Assembly: GCA_035430165.1 (NCBI GenBank)
Contig: DAOMGE010000050.1
Span: 1-19,055, forward strand
DNA: 19,055 nucleotides
From: UBA7239 sp035430165
GTDB taxonomy: Bacteria; Pseudomonadota; Gammaproteobacteria; Pseudomonadales; UBA7239
Direction of reading: 5' to 3'
The position numbers were made by a program, and so were the translations under genes. How positions within the stretch are numbered: position 1 is the stretch's first letter; each line of letters opens with the position of its first letter. Positions 1 through 7,281 of this stretch are shown piece after piece. The notes beneath the pieces were generated by a model that worked only from the letters and a program-made list of their open reading frames with translations, searched no databases and was not told the DNA's origin.

Positions 1-4
1 TCCC

Positions 5-33
5 TTGGCCTTGGTCAATGTCCGGAAGGCCAA
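5..33. repeat. 8-bp perfect inverted repeat upstream of the rubredoxin reductase gene
   Basis: TTGGCCTT at 5-12 is exactly matched by AAGGCCAA at 26-33, with a 13-nt spacer. It could be the 3' hairpin of a gene lying left of the window, or a regulator site. No T-run follows, so it is not a classical intrinsic terminator. The rest of 1-89 holds no open reading frame that I can support. Confidence 0.4.
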
Positions 34-39
34 ACTGTG

Positions 40-45
40 TAGAAT
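40..45 (+). promoter_or_regulatory. possible -10 box (TAGAAT) for the rubredoxin reductase gene
   Basis: TAGAAT matches five of six bases of the sigma-70 -10 consensus and is followed by a GC-rich stretch, 44 nt before the ATG at 90. I see no convincing -35 box 16-18 nt upstream, so this is a weak call. The same TAGAAT-plus-GC-rich pattern occurs before parE at 5038. Confidence 0.25.
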
Positions 46-89
46 TGCGGCCTTCAACACCCGACTGAACCAGCTTTGAGAGGCGAACC

Positions 90-1241
90 ATGGCAGACCC
101 CATCATCATCATCGGCACCGGCTTGTCCGGTTACACCCTCGGCAAGGAATTTCGCAAATACGACCAGGAAACGCCGTTGCTGTTTGTGACATCTGATGAT
201 GGCCGCAGCTATTCCAAGCCGATGATCTCTACCGGCTACAGCAAGAACAAGTCTGCTGATGAACTGGCAATGGCAGATGCCGGCGCGATGGCCGAGCAGT
301 TGAAGGCTTCTATCCGCACCTTCGCGACAGTAACGGCCATCGATACGGCCAATCACGAAATTACACTGGGCGATGAAAAATTGCGTTACAGCAAACTGGT
401 GATTGCCTGGGGCGCAGAGTGCATACAGCCACCTTTGCAAGGTGATGGCCTCGATCGCGTGTATTCCGTGAATGACCTGATCGATTACGGCAAATTCCGC
501 AGTATTGCAGCAGGCAAAAAGAAAGTACTGATTATCGGCGCTGGCTTGATCGGCAGTGAATACGCCAACGACATGGCAGCAGGTGGTTTTGAGATTGAAG
601 CGGTGGATCCACTCAATGGCCCGCTCGGCACACTGTTACCACCACAAGCATCCAAGGCTGTGCAGCACGCGCTAGAGCGCGAGTGCAAAGTGAAATATCA
701 CTTCGGCACTGTAGTGGAGACGATCAACAAACAAGGTGATGGCGTTGTCGCGACATTGAAAAACGGCGAAACAGTGGAAGCCGATCTGGTGTTGTCCGCT
801 GTCGGTGTGCGCCCGCGCATTGCGTTGGCACAGCAAGCAGGTCTTGCCGTCAATCGCGGCGTTGTTGCCAACCGTTATCTGGAAACGTCAGCGCCGGATG
901 TCTATACCTTTGGCGATTGTGCAGAAGTGGAAGGCAATGTGTTGTTCTACGTGCTGCCATTGATGGCTTGCGCGCGCGCACTCGGCAAAACATTGCATGG
1001 TGAACGCACACCGGTGAGTTACGGTGCCATGCCGGTGGGCGTAAAAGTTACGGTCTGCCCGATCCAGGTCTCGCCACCACCACGTGGCGCAGCAGGCAGC
1101 TGGACGGAAGAAGCGGATGGCGACAACGTACGCTCACTCTTTCACAGTCCGGAAGGCAAGTTGCTGGGATTTGCATTGACGGGTAAATGTGCAGAAGAAA
1201 AAATGAAGCTGGCAAAAGAGCTGCCACCTATCATGGAATGA
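90..1241 (+). CDS. rubB: rubredoxin-NAD(+) reductase (FAD-dependent)
   Basis: A 383-residue flavoprotein that passes electrons from NADH through FAD to rubredoxin, supplying for example alkane hydroxylases or oxidative-stress enzymes in the cytoplasm. The FAD-binding GTGLSG motif lies near residues 8-13, within the first beta strand. A second Rossmann motif, IIGAGLIG near residue 150, should bind NAD(H). A TFGDC motif near residue 272 is the second FAD-contact motif of this pyridine-nucleotide disulfide oxidoreductase fold. There is no CxxxxC redox pair after the first Rossmann motif, which argues against a glutathione- or lipoamide-reductase-like enzyme. The ATG at 90 is preceded by GAGAGGCGA and gives the expected N-terminus (MADPIIIIG). 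A terminator follows directly. Rubredoxin genes often sit just upstream of this gene, but that region is outside the window. Other rubredoxin/ferredoxin reductase-like specificities cannot be excluded. Confidence 0.85.
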   Translation: MADPIIIIGTGLSGYTLGKEFRKYDQETPLLFVTSDDGRSYSKPMISTGYSKNKSADELAMADAGAMAEQLKASIRTFATVTAIDTANHEITLGDEKLRYSKLVIAWGAECIQPPLQGDGLDRVYSVNDLIDYGKFRSIAAGKKKVLIIGAGLIGSEYANDMAAGGFEIEAVDPLNGPLGTLLPPQASKAVQHALERECKVKYHFGTVVETINKQGDGVVATLKNGETVEADLVLSAVGVRPRIALAQQAGLAVNRGVVANRYLETSAPDVYTFGDCAEVEGNVLFYVLPLMACARALGKTLHGERTPVSYGAMPVGVKVTVCPIQVSPPPRGAAGSWTEEADGDNVRSLFHSPEGKLLGFALTGKCAEEKMKLAKELPPIME

Positions 1242-1252
1242 CATGTCGCTAC

Positions 1253-1295
1253 AAAAAAAGCCGCGCAGCCGAAAATCGATTGCGCGGCTTTTTTT
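1253..1295 (+). terminator. intrinsic terminator, symmetric (possibly bidirectional)
   Basis: GCCGCGCA at 1260-1267 pairs perfectly with TGCGCGGC at 1281-1288 across a 13-nt loop. The stem is flanked by seven A on the left and seven T on the right, so the inverted repeat extends to 15 bp. It lies 11 nt after the rubredoxin reductase stop and would terminate that transcript. Because the A-run mirrors the T-run it could also work on the minus strand. Confidence 0.9.
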
Positions 1296-1331
1296 ATGCA
1301 CGATAATGCTGCCCCGCCCGGAGGAAGTAGC

Positions 1332-3677
1332 ATGGCCAGTATCGATTCGCGCACCGCGCAAAAAATTGCCAACCAGATTGCGAGGGAACTGTCTGTCAGG
1401 ACCGAACAGGTCGTTGCTGCCGTTGCCCTGCTCGATGAGGGTGCCACTGTGCCGTTTATTTCCCGTTACCGGAAGGAAGTTACCGGCGCACTGGATGACA
1501 CGCAGTTGCGCACACTGGACGAACGGCTGCTGTATTTGCGCGAACTGGAAGAGCGCCGCCTCGCGGTGCTGGCCAGCATCGGTGAGCAGGGAAAACTCAC
1601 GCCGGAACTTGAGAAAAATATTCTGGAGGCGGAAACCAAAAACCGGCTTGAGGATTTGTATCTGCCTTACAAGCCCAAACGCCGCACCAAGGCGCAGATT
1701 GCCCGCGAAGCGGGGCTGGAGCCGCTGGCGCTGGCGCTGCTGGAAAATCCGCAGCTCGATCCGCAAGCAGAAGCGCAAAAATATTTCAATGCGGAGCATG
1801 CGATCCATGATGCGCAGGCAGCGCTCGATGGGGCCAAGCAAATCCTGATGGAAAATTTCAGTGAGGATGCAAAGCTGCTGGGTGATTTGCGCGAATACCT
1901 GCTGGAACACGGGCTGGTGAAATCGCAGGTGGTGGAAGGCAAGCAGAACGAAGGCGAAAAATTTCGCGACTATTTTGATTTCTCGGAAAAAGTGGGTGTG
2001 ATGCCGTCACACCGCGCACTGGCTGTTTTTCGTGGCCGCAAGGAAGGTGCGCTGAATGTGGTGTTGGCTTTGCCCGATGAATTAACCACGCCGGATCACG
2101 TTTGCGAGCGCCGGATTGCAGCGCGGTTTGGTATACAGCAGATGGGTCGCCCTGCAGATAAATGGCTGGCAGAAGTGGTGCGCTGGACCTGGCGCATCAA
2201 GTTGCTGACGCACCTGGAAACCGATTTGCTCGGGCAATTGCGTGAGAAAGCCGAAGAAGAAGCCATCCGCGTCTTCGCCAATAACCTCAAGGATCTGCTG
2301 CTGGCCGCACCTGCAGGACAGAAAGTCACACTGGGACTGGATCCCGGTCTGCGCACCGGTGTCAAGATTGCGCTCGTCGACAGCACGGGAAAAGTCGTGC
2401 AACACGGTGCCATGTTTCCGCACCAGCCGGTGAACAAAATCGCTGAAGCAGAAAAAATCCTGCTCGCGCTGTGCAAACAGTACGATGTTGACCTGATCAG
2501 CATCGGCAATGGCACGGCCTCGCGTGAAACGGAAAAATTTGTCGGCGATGTATTGAAAAAGGCAGGTGGCCTGAAAGCAAAAACGGTGGTGGTCAGTGAA
2601 GCCGGCGCGTCGGTGTATTCGGCATCGGAGTTGGCGGCAAAAGAATTTCCTGATCTGGATGTCACTATCCGCGGCGCCGTTTCCATTGCGCGCCGCTTGC
2701 AGGATCCGCTCGCAGAACTGGTGAAGATTGATCCCAAATCTATCGGTGTCGGTCAGTACCAGCACGATGTTAACCAGTCGCAACTGGCGCGCACGCTGGA
2801 TGCGGTGGTGGAAGATTGCGTCAACGGTGTGGGTGTCGATGTGAACACCGCATCGGTGGCATTGTTGAAACGTGTCTCCGGCCTGAACCAGACGCTCGCC
2901 AGCAATATTGTCGAGTTTCGCGACAAACATGGTGCATTCAGTAGTCGCGAGGCGCTGAAAAATGTGCCGCGTATGGGTGACAAGACGTTTGAGCAGGCAG
3001 CAGGTTTCCTGCGTATCAATAACGGTGAAAACCCGTTAGACAAATCGGCGGTGCATCCGGAATCGTATGCGGTTGTGCAACGCATTGCTGAAAAAAATTC
3101 CCGCAGCGTCGCCAGCCTGATCGGTGACAGTGCTTTCCTGCGCACCCTGCAGGCAAAAGATTATGTGTGCGAAACTTTCGGTTTGCCGACAGTGATCGAC
3201 ATCATCAGGGAACTTGATAAACCCGGTCGCGATCCGCGCCCGGAATTCAGGACGGCGAGTTTCATGGAAGGCATAGAAAAAATCAGTGACCTGCAGCCCG
3301 GCATGGTGCTGGAAGGCGCAGTCACCAATGTCGCCAATTTTGGCGCTTTTGTGGATATCGGTGTGCACCAGGATGGCCTGGTGCATATTTCTGCCATCAC
3401 CAACCGTTTTATCAAGGATCCGCGTGAAGCGGTGAAGACCGGTGATATCGTCAAGGTGAAAGTGCTGGAAGTGGATGTTGCGCGCAAGCGTATCGCGCTA
3501 ACGATGCGGCTGGATGACGAGATTGCGCCGAAAGGAGAGGCAGGTAGTAAACCGCCGCGCACAGATCGTAAAACCGAACAGCGTTACGTCAACCAGAAAG
3601 CAGACGCAAAACCTGCTGCCGTTGGTTCCATGGGCGATCTGTTGAAGAAAGCCATGGCAGAAAAAACCGGTAGGTAA
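1332..3677 (+). CDS. tex: RNA-binding transcription accessory protein Tex
   Basis: A 781-residue cytoplasmic nucleic-acid-binding protein of the Tex/YhgF family, which influences transcription and RNA processing; its exact biochemical role is not settled. The order is as in known Tex proteins. An N-terminal helical Tex_N region (about 1-320) is followed by a YqgF/RuvC-like RNase H-fold domain (about 331-450, opening VTLGLDPGLRTG), helix-hairpin-helix repeats (about 495-566), and a C-terminal S1 RNA-binding domain (about 656-726, GAFVDIGV and DGLVHIS). A basic tail ends the protein. I chose the ATG at 1332 because GGAGGAA lies 6-8 nt upstream. The in-frame ATG at 1296 directly abuts the T-run of the preceding terminator and has no ribosome-binding site. 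Length and domains are normal for the family. Confidence 0.93.
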   Translation: MASIDSRTAQKIANQIARELSVRTEQVVAAVALLDEGATVPFISRYRKEVTGALDDTQLRTLDERLLYLRELEERRLAVLASIGEQGKLTPELEKNILEAETKNRLEDLYLPYKPKRRTKAQIAREAGLEPLALALLENPQLDPQAEAQKYFNAEHAIHDAQAALDGAKQILMENFSEDAKLLGDLREYLLEHGLVKSQVVEGKQNEGEKFRDYFDFSEKVGVMPSHRALAVFRGRKEGALNVVLALPDELTTPDHVCERRIAARFGIQQMGRPADKWLAEVVRWTWRIKLLTHLETDLLGQLREKAEEEAIRVFANNLKDLLLAAPAGQKVTLGLDPGLRTGVKIALVDSTGKVVQHGAMFPHQPVNKIAEAEKILLALCKQYDVDLISIGNGTASRETEKFVGDVLKKAGGLKAKTVVVSEAGASVYSASELAAKEFPDLDVTIRGAVSIARRLQDPLAELVKIDPKSIGVGQYQHDVNQSQLARTLDAVVEDCVNGVGVDVNTASVALLKRVSGLNQTLASNIVEFRDKHGAFSSREALKNVPRMGDKTFEQAAGFLRINNGENPLDKSAVHPESYAVVQRIAEKNSRSVASLIGDSAFLRTLQAKDYVCETFGLPTVIDIIRELDKPGRDPRPEFRTASFMEGIEKISDLQPGMVLEGAVTNVANFGAFVDIGVHQDGLVHISAITNRFIKDPREAVKTGDIVKVKVLEVDVARKRIALTMRLDDEIAPKGEAGSKPPRTDRKTEQRYVNQKADAKPAAVGSMGDLLKKAMAEKTGR

Positions 3678-3766
3678 GCGGATATATATTTTCGTCACCT
3701 GCTTGTGCAAGTGGATCGGCTGCTGCTAGTGTAATTGTGCAGTTTGTCTGTGAGAGGAATCAGGTA

Positions 3767-4981
3767 ATGCGCCATACACTGGTATTGCTGTTGGGTCTGT
3801 TTTCGTTGTCCGCCTGCGTGCTGGATGATGACTTTGACGATGGCTATCGCACGCACAATGAATACCGCGAATATTACCCGTATGGCCGTCCGGATTACCC
3901 GCGCGACCGTATCTACTACATCGAGAGTTCAAACCCTTGTCGCAGCGGCCGGGTTTACCATGGCTACTGTTACCTGAGGGATGATGATTATCGCCGTGCA
4001 CGCGACTGGGATAACGGCCGTGGCTATGACGATAACTGGTTCAGGCACCGTAGTGAGTGGTGTGATCGTCATGATTGCCGTCGCAACAATGAACGGCATG
4101 ACTATGATCATCGCGATAATGATCGTCGGGACAATGACCATCATGATAACGATCGCCATGATAATGATCGTCACGACAACGATCGTCATGACAGTGGAAA
4201 ACTGTTCAACGGCAACCAACGTGAAGACAGCCGCGACAACACGCCACAGCGTCCGGAGCAACCCGTTTTTCACGGTAATGATGACAGGCAACGCAATGAG
4301 GGTGGGCGGCAACATGGCCGCCCGCGTGATGACAATCGTCGGGAAAATGACGAGCGTGGTAGCCAACAGCAACACATAGAGCAACAGGGCCAGCCATTGC
4401 AGGCGCAACAGCAGTCGATGGAACTGCAACAGCAGCAAATGGCGGTGCAGCAACAGCAAATGGCAGTGCGACAACAGCAAGAAGCACAACAACAGCAAGN
4501 NNNNNNNNNNNNNNNNNNNNNNNNNNNNNNNNNNNNNNNNNNNNNNNNNNNNNNNNNNNNNNNNNNNNNNNNNNNNNNNNNNNNNNNNNNNNNNNNNNNA
4601 CAACAGCAAGAAGCACAACAACAGCAAGCGGCACAACAGCAAGAAGCACAACAGCAACAGCAAGAAGCACAGCAGCAAGAAGCGCAACGCCAGCAGATGG
4701 AAATGCAACAGCGTCAGCAGCAGGAGCAGCAACAACGCCAGCAAATCGAGATGCAGCAACAGGTCGAGCTACAGCAACGCCAGGAACAGGAGCGGCAGCG
4801 TGAGCTGCAGTCCCGTGCACAGATGCAGGCACCTGGCCCGGATACTACCCGTGTCAGCAATGATAACCGGGGGCAGCCGGATGACAGGGGTGGTGGCCGC
4901 CCGATGCGTCGCGGTCGCGATCGCGATGCTGACGCCGGTAATGCGGATGCTGGCGGTGCGGGATCGCTGCACCCGCAGTGA
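3767..4981 (+). CDS. lipoprotein with Asp/His pentapeptide repeats and Gln-rich tail (interrupted by a gap)
   Basis: I do not recognise a family. The ATG at 3767 follows GAGAGG and opens a short lipoprotein signal peptide ending LSAC, so Cys17 would be lipidated. The next residue is Val, not Asp, which predicts outer-membrane sorting. After the signal comes an acidic, Tyr/Arg-rich stretch with four cysteines in two pairs (NPC...GYC and EWCDRHDC). Six in-frame DxxDN pentapeptides follow (about residues 114-143), then a Gly/Arg/Asn-rich stretch. A Gln-rich region with MAVQQQQ and EAQQQQ units comes next (about 200-350), likely helical or coiled coil, and then an Arg/Asp-rich tail. The 100-N gap at 4500-4599 lies in the Gln repeat; the frame happens to stay open across it, but true length is unknown. 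An in-frame GTG at 3737 is rejected because the signal peptide and Shine-Dalgarno sequence fit 3767. The function is unknown; a surface scaffold or metal-binding role is speculation. Confidence 0.75.
   Translation: MRHTLVLLLGLFSLSACVLDDDFDDGYRTHNEYREYYPYGRPDYPRDRIYYIESSNPCRSGRVYHGYCYLRDDDYRRARDWDNGRGYDDNWFRHRSEWCDRHDCRRNNERHDYDHRDNDRRDNDHHDNDRHDNDRHDNDRHDSGKLFNGNQREDSRDNTPQRPEQPVFHGNDDRQRNEGGRQHGRPRDDNRRENDERGSQQQHIEQQGQPLQAQQQSMELQQQQMAVQQQQMAVRQQQEAQQQQXXXXXXXXXXXXXXXXXXXXXXXXXXXXXXXXXXQQQEAQQQQAAQQQEAQQQQQEAQQQEAQRQQMEMQQRQQQEQQQRQQIEMQQQVELQQRQEQERQRELQSRAQMQAPGPDTTRVSNDNRGQPDDRGGGRPMRRGRDRDADAGNADAGGAGSLHPQ
4106..4195 (+). repeat. six tandem 15-bp units encoding DxxDN pentapeptides
   Basis: Six back-to-back units begin at 4106, 4121, 4136, 4151, 4166 and 4181, consensus GATCRTCRYGAYAAY. 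They are in frame in the lipoprotein gene and encode DHRDN, DRRDN, DHHDN, DRHDN, DRHDN and DRHDS. Most differences between units are at third codon positions or between Arg and His codons, so the array is protein-coding and not recently amplified. Confidence 0.9.
4363..4812 (+). repeat. Gln-codon low-complexity repeat (CAA/CAG with GAAGCA and ATGGCGGTG spacers)
   Basis: Runs of CAA and CAG codons are broken by GAAGCA (Glu-Ala) or ATGGCRGTG (Met-Ala-Val) units. The same short units appear on both sides of the N-run, which explains why short-read assembly failed here. Copy number is therefore undetermined. Confidence 0.9.
4500..4599. other. assembly gap (100 N placeholder)
   Basis: Exactly 100 N inside the Gln-repeat part of the lipoprotein gene. 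The round number suggests a default gap size, so the real missing length may differ. Confidence 0.98.
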
Positions 4982-5033
4982 TGGGCTGATACTGTAAAAA
5001 AAAACAGGTCGCCGCTGGATCATGACGCAAATA

Positions 5034-5062
5034 CCCGTAGAATAGGCGCGTTCTACGGGGGA
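5034..5062 (+). promoter_or_regulatory. inverted repeat overlapping the parE ribosome-binding site
   Basis: CCCGTAGAA at 5034-5042 is perfectly matched by TTCTACGGG at 5051-5059, with an 8-nt loop. The right arm overlaps the GGGGGA Shine-Dalgarno sequence at 5057-5062, five nt before the parE ATG. If transcribed whole, the hairpin would hide the ribosome-binding site. The left arm and loop also contain TAGAAT at 5038-5043, a plausible -10 box. If that box starts transcription near 5050, only the right arm is in the RNA and the repeat would act as a DNA operator instead. No good -35 box is visible. Confidence 0.45.
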
Positions 5063-5066
5063 CCAC

Positions 5067-6965
5067 ATGAGCAATACGGCCAATAATTACACAGCAGAAT
5101 CGATAGAAGTTCTCACCGGCCTTGACCCGGTTCGCAAGCGGCCGGGCATGTATACCGACACCACCCGTCCCAATCATCTCGCCCAGGAAATTATCGATAA
5201 CTCGGTCGACGAGGCACTGGCCGGCCACGCGAAACAGATCGACGTGATCCTGCATAAGGACGGCTCGCTGTCCTGCGCTGACGACGGCCGCGGCATGCCG
5301 GTGGATATCCATCCCGAGCAGAAAAAACCGGGTGTTGAAGTCATTCTCACCACCTTGCATGCCGGCGGTAAATTCTCGAACAAGAATTACCAGTTTTCCG
5401 GCGGTTTGCACGGTGTCGGTGTGTCGGTTGTGAACGCCTTGTCGACCCACCTCGAGGTGGTGATCAAGCGCGATGGCCAGAAATACCGCATGTTGTTCAG
5501 GGATGGTAATCGCGCCAGCGATCTGGAAGTGCTCGATGTGGTGCCGAAAAAACATTCCGGTACTGCCGTGCGTTTTTATCCCGATGCGCAATATTTTGAT
5601 TCCGTAAAATTTTCCGTGCCGCGTTTGCGTCATGTGTTGCGTGCAAAAGCGGTGCTGTGCCCCGGTTTGCGCGTAACGTTCCTGGATGAACAATCCGGCG
5701 AGCGCGATGAATGGTTTTATGAAGACGGCCTGAAAGATTATCTGGTTGCCGCGTGTACCGGCTGGGAACTGTTGCCGGCTGAACCGTTTGTCGGCAGTTT
5801 TACCGGTACCACCGAAGCCGTGGACTGGGCGGTGTTGTGGCTGCCGGAAGGTGGCGAATTATTGACAGAATCCTACGTCAACCTGATTCCCACGCCGCAG
5901 GGCGGCACGCACGTCAATGGGCTGCGCACCGGCTTGCTGGAAGCGCTGCGCGATTTTTGCGAGTTCAGGAATTTGCTGCCGCGCGGTATCAAACTGGCGC
6001 CGGAAGATTTGTGGGATCGCTGCGCGTATGTATTGTCATCCAAACTCGCTGATCCGCAATTTTCCGGGCAGACCAAGGAGCGTTTGTCATCGCGCGAAGC
6101 CGCTGCGTTTGTGTCCGGTGTGGCTAAAGATGCGTTCAGCCTGTGGTTGAACCAGCATGTGGAAGATGCCGAAAAACTGGCGATGTTCTGTATCAGTAAT
6201 GCCGGCAAACGGCTGCGTGCCGGCAAGAAAATCGAGCGCAAGAAAATCACGCAAGGCCCCGCCTTGCCGGGCAAGCTCGCGGATTGTTCCGGCAGCGATG
6301 TCACGCGCGGCGAACTGTTCCTGGTGGAAGGTGATTCGGCTGGCGGTTCAGCCAAGCAGGCGCGCGATCGCGAATTCCAGGCCATCATGCCGCTGCGTGG
6401 AAAAATCCTGAATACCTGGGAGGTGGATGTCGATACCGTGCTGGCCAGCGAGGAAGTCCACAACATTGCGATTGCGATGGGCGTGGATCCCGGCTCAACC
6501 GATATCAGCGGACTGCGCTATCACAAGATTTGTATCCTGGCCGACGCGGATTCCGACGGCCTGCACATCGCCACGCTGTTGTGTGCATTGTTCGTGCGAC
6601 ATTTCCGCCCGCTGGTGGATGCCGGCCATGTGTTCGTAGCGATGCCACCGCTGTACCGCATCGATCTCGGCAAGGATGTGTATTACGCGCTTGATGAATC
6701 GGAAAAACAGGGTGTGCTGGATCGCATCGCCGCCGAGGGCAAGCGCGGTAAACCCAACGTGCAGCGATTCAAGGGTCTGGGTGAAATGAATCCGCTGCAA
6801 TTGCGCGAGACCGTCATGAACCCGGATACGCGTCGTCTCGTGCAGCTGACGCTGGCTGCTGTCGATAACACCGACGAGCTGATGGATATGTTGCTGGCCA
6901 AGAAACGCGCGAGTGACAGGAAAGACTGGCTGGAAACCAAGGGCAATCTGGCGGAAGTGGTGTAG
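5067..6965 (+). CDS. parE: DNA topoisomerase IV subunit B
   Basis: A 632-residue ATPase subunit that pairs with ParC to decatenate daughter chromosomes and relax supercoils. The N-terminal GHKL ATPase domain shows EIIDN (Glu41 as likely general base, Asn45 as Mg ligand), the DDGRGMP motif, and the ATP-lid glycines in GGLHGVGVSVVNALS. The transducer domain carries QTKERLSSREA. The TOPRIM domain contains EGDSAGG (Glu421) and DADSD (Asp493, Asp495, Asp497), the metal-binding residues for cleavage. FKGLGEMNP follows near the C-terminus. At 632 residues it lacks the roughly 170-residue insertion of gammaproteobacterial GyrB, which makes it ParE. The start at 5067 has GGGGGA five nt upstream. The toxin-antitoxin pair and then parC follow on the same strand. 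Confidence 0.97.
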   Translation: MSNTANNYTAESIEVLTGLDPVRKRPGMYTDTTRPNHLAQEIIDNSVDEALAGHAKQIDVILHKDGSLSCADDGRGMPVDIHPEQKKPGVEVILTTLHAGGKFSNKNYQFSGGLHGVGVSVVNALSTHLEVVIKRDGQKYRMLFRDGNRASDLEVLDVVPKKHSGTAVRFYPDAQYFDSVKFSVPRLRHVLRAKAVLCPGLRVTFLDEQSGERDEWFYEDGLKDYLVAACTGWELLPAEPFVGSFTGTTEAVDWAVLWLPEGGELLTESYVNLIPTPQGGTHVNGLRTGLLEALRDFCEFRNLLPRGIKLAPEDLWDRCAYVLSSKLADPQFSGQTKERLSSREAAAFVSGVAKDAFSLWLNQHVEDAEKLAMFCISNAGKRLRAGKKIERKKITQGPALPGKLADCSGSDVTRGELFLVEGDSAGGSAKQARDREFQAIMPLRGKILNTWEVDVDTVLASEEVHNIAIAMGVDPGSTDISGLRYHKICILADADSDGLHIATLLCALFVRHFRPLVDAGHVFVAMPPLYRIDLGKDVYYALDESEKQGVLDRIAAEGKRGKPNVQRFKGLGEMNPLQLRETVMNPDTRRLVQLTLAAVDNTDELMDMLLAKKRASDRKDWLETKGNLAEVV

Positions 6966-7001
6966 CCGATTTTTTGTCGGGTTGTCTTGCAATTTGCTTC
7001 G

Positions 7002-7022
7002 ATGTACATTGGTTATGTACAT
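7002..7022 (+). promoter_or_regulatory. duplicated ATGTACAT palindrome, probable antitoxin operator
   Basis: The 8-bp palindrome ATGTACAT occurs at 7002-7009 and again at 7015-7022, 13 bp centre to centre, just before the antitoxin gene. Paired palindromes in front of a type II toxin-antitoxin operon are the usual site for autorepression by the antitoxin or complex. The second copy contains an in-frame ATG (7015). I read this as operator DNA, not as the translation start. Confidence 0.6.
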
Positions 7023-7038
7023 ATTCAGGGTGCGCTTC

Positions 7039-7281
7039 ATGCTATCCATAACTGCTACCGAACTGCGCAAGCACCTTTTTGATTATCTGGAAAAGGCTGA
7101 GCACGGGGAAACCGTGGCTATCAGCCGCAATGGTCGTGTGGTGGCCTGTCTTAAAGCCGGGGTATCCGAGGCGGATCACGCCTTGAACGGATTGCGCGAA
7201 ATGCGGGCGCAGTTTGTCGTCGGCGATATTCTCTCGCCGATTGAAGGGCAAAACTGGACGGGCGATGCCGATTCTCTGTGA
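7039..7281 (+). CDS. type II antitoxin, Phd/YefM family
   Basis: An 80-residue protein with the Phd/YefM N-terminal DNA-binding signature: ITATELRKHLFDYLEKA followed by GETVAISRNGRVVACL, in which the RNGR turn is typical. The C-terminal part (ALNGLREMRAQF to the end) would wrap the toxin. Known family members bind and neutralise the partner toxin and repress their own operon. I start at ATG 7039. An alternative ATG at 7015 adds eight residues but sits inside the presumed operator, and neither has a strong Shine-Dalgarno sequence. The open frame extends back into parE in another frame, which is not coding. The gene ends 17 nt inside the toxin gene, a typical coupled arrangement. Such antitoxins usually pair with Doc, YoeB or PIN toxins; here the partner is PIN. 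Confidence 0.88.
   Translation: MLSITATELRKHLFDYLEKAEHGETVAISRNGRVVACLKAGVSEADHALNGLREMRAQFVVGDILSPIEGQNWTGDADSL

Noticed and set aside
1296..1331. Upstream start for tex at 1296
   Set aside because: It follows directly on the terminator T-run and has no Shine-Dalgarno sequence, while 1332 has GGAGGAA.
3703..3735. Promoter for the lipoprotein gene (TTGTGC and TGTAAT)
   Set aside because: The spacing is 21 nt, or the alternative -10 is poor; the match is too weak to list.
3929..4759. Leu-rich open frames on the minus strand opposite the Gln repeat
   Set aside because: They are the complement of CAA/CAG/GAA codon runs. The lipoprotein signal peptide and Shine-Dalgarno sequence support the plus strand.
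4106..4812. CRISPR-like array
   Set aside because: The repeats are short, in frame and codon-structured, with no unique spacers.
6966..6982. Terminator after parE (CCGA/TCGG around a T-run)
   Set aside because: The stem is only 4 bp and the T-run is in the loop, so it does not form an intrinsic terminator.
6913..7038. N-terminal extension of the antitoxin back into parE
   Set aside because: It overlaps the parE 3' end in another frame and includes the operator palindromes. Known Phd-like proteins begin near the TATELR motif.
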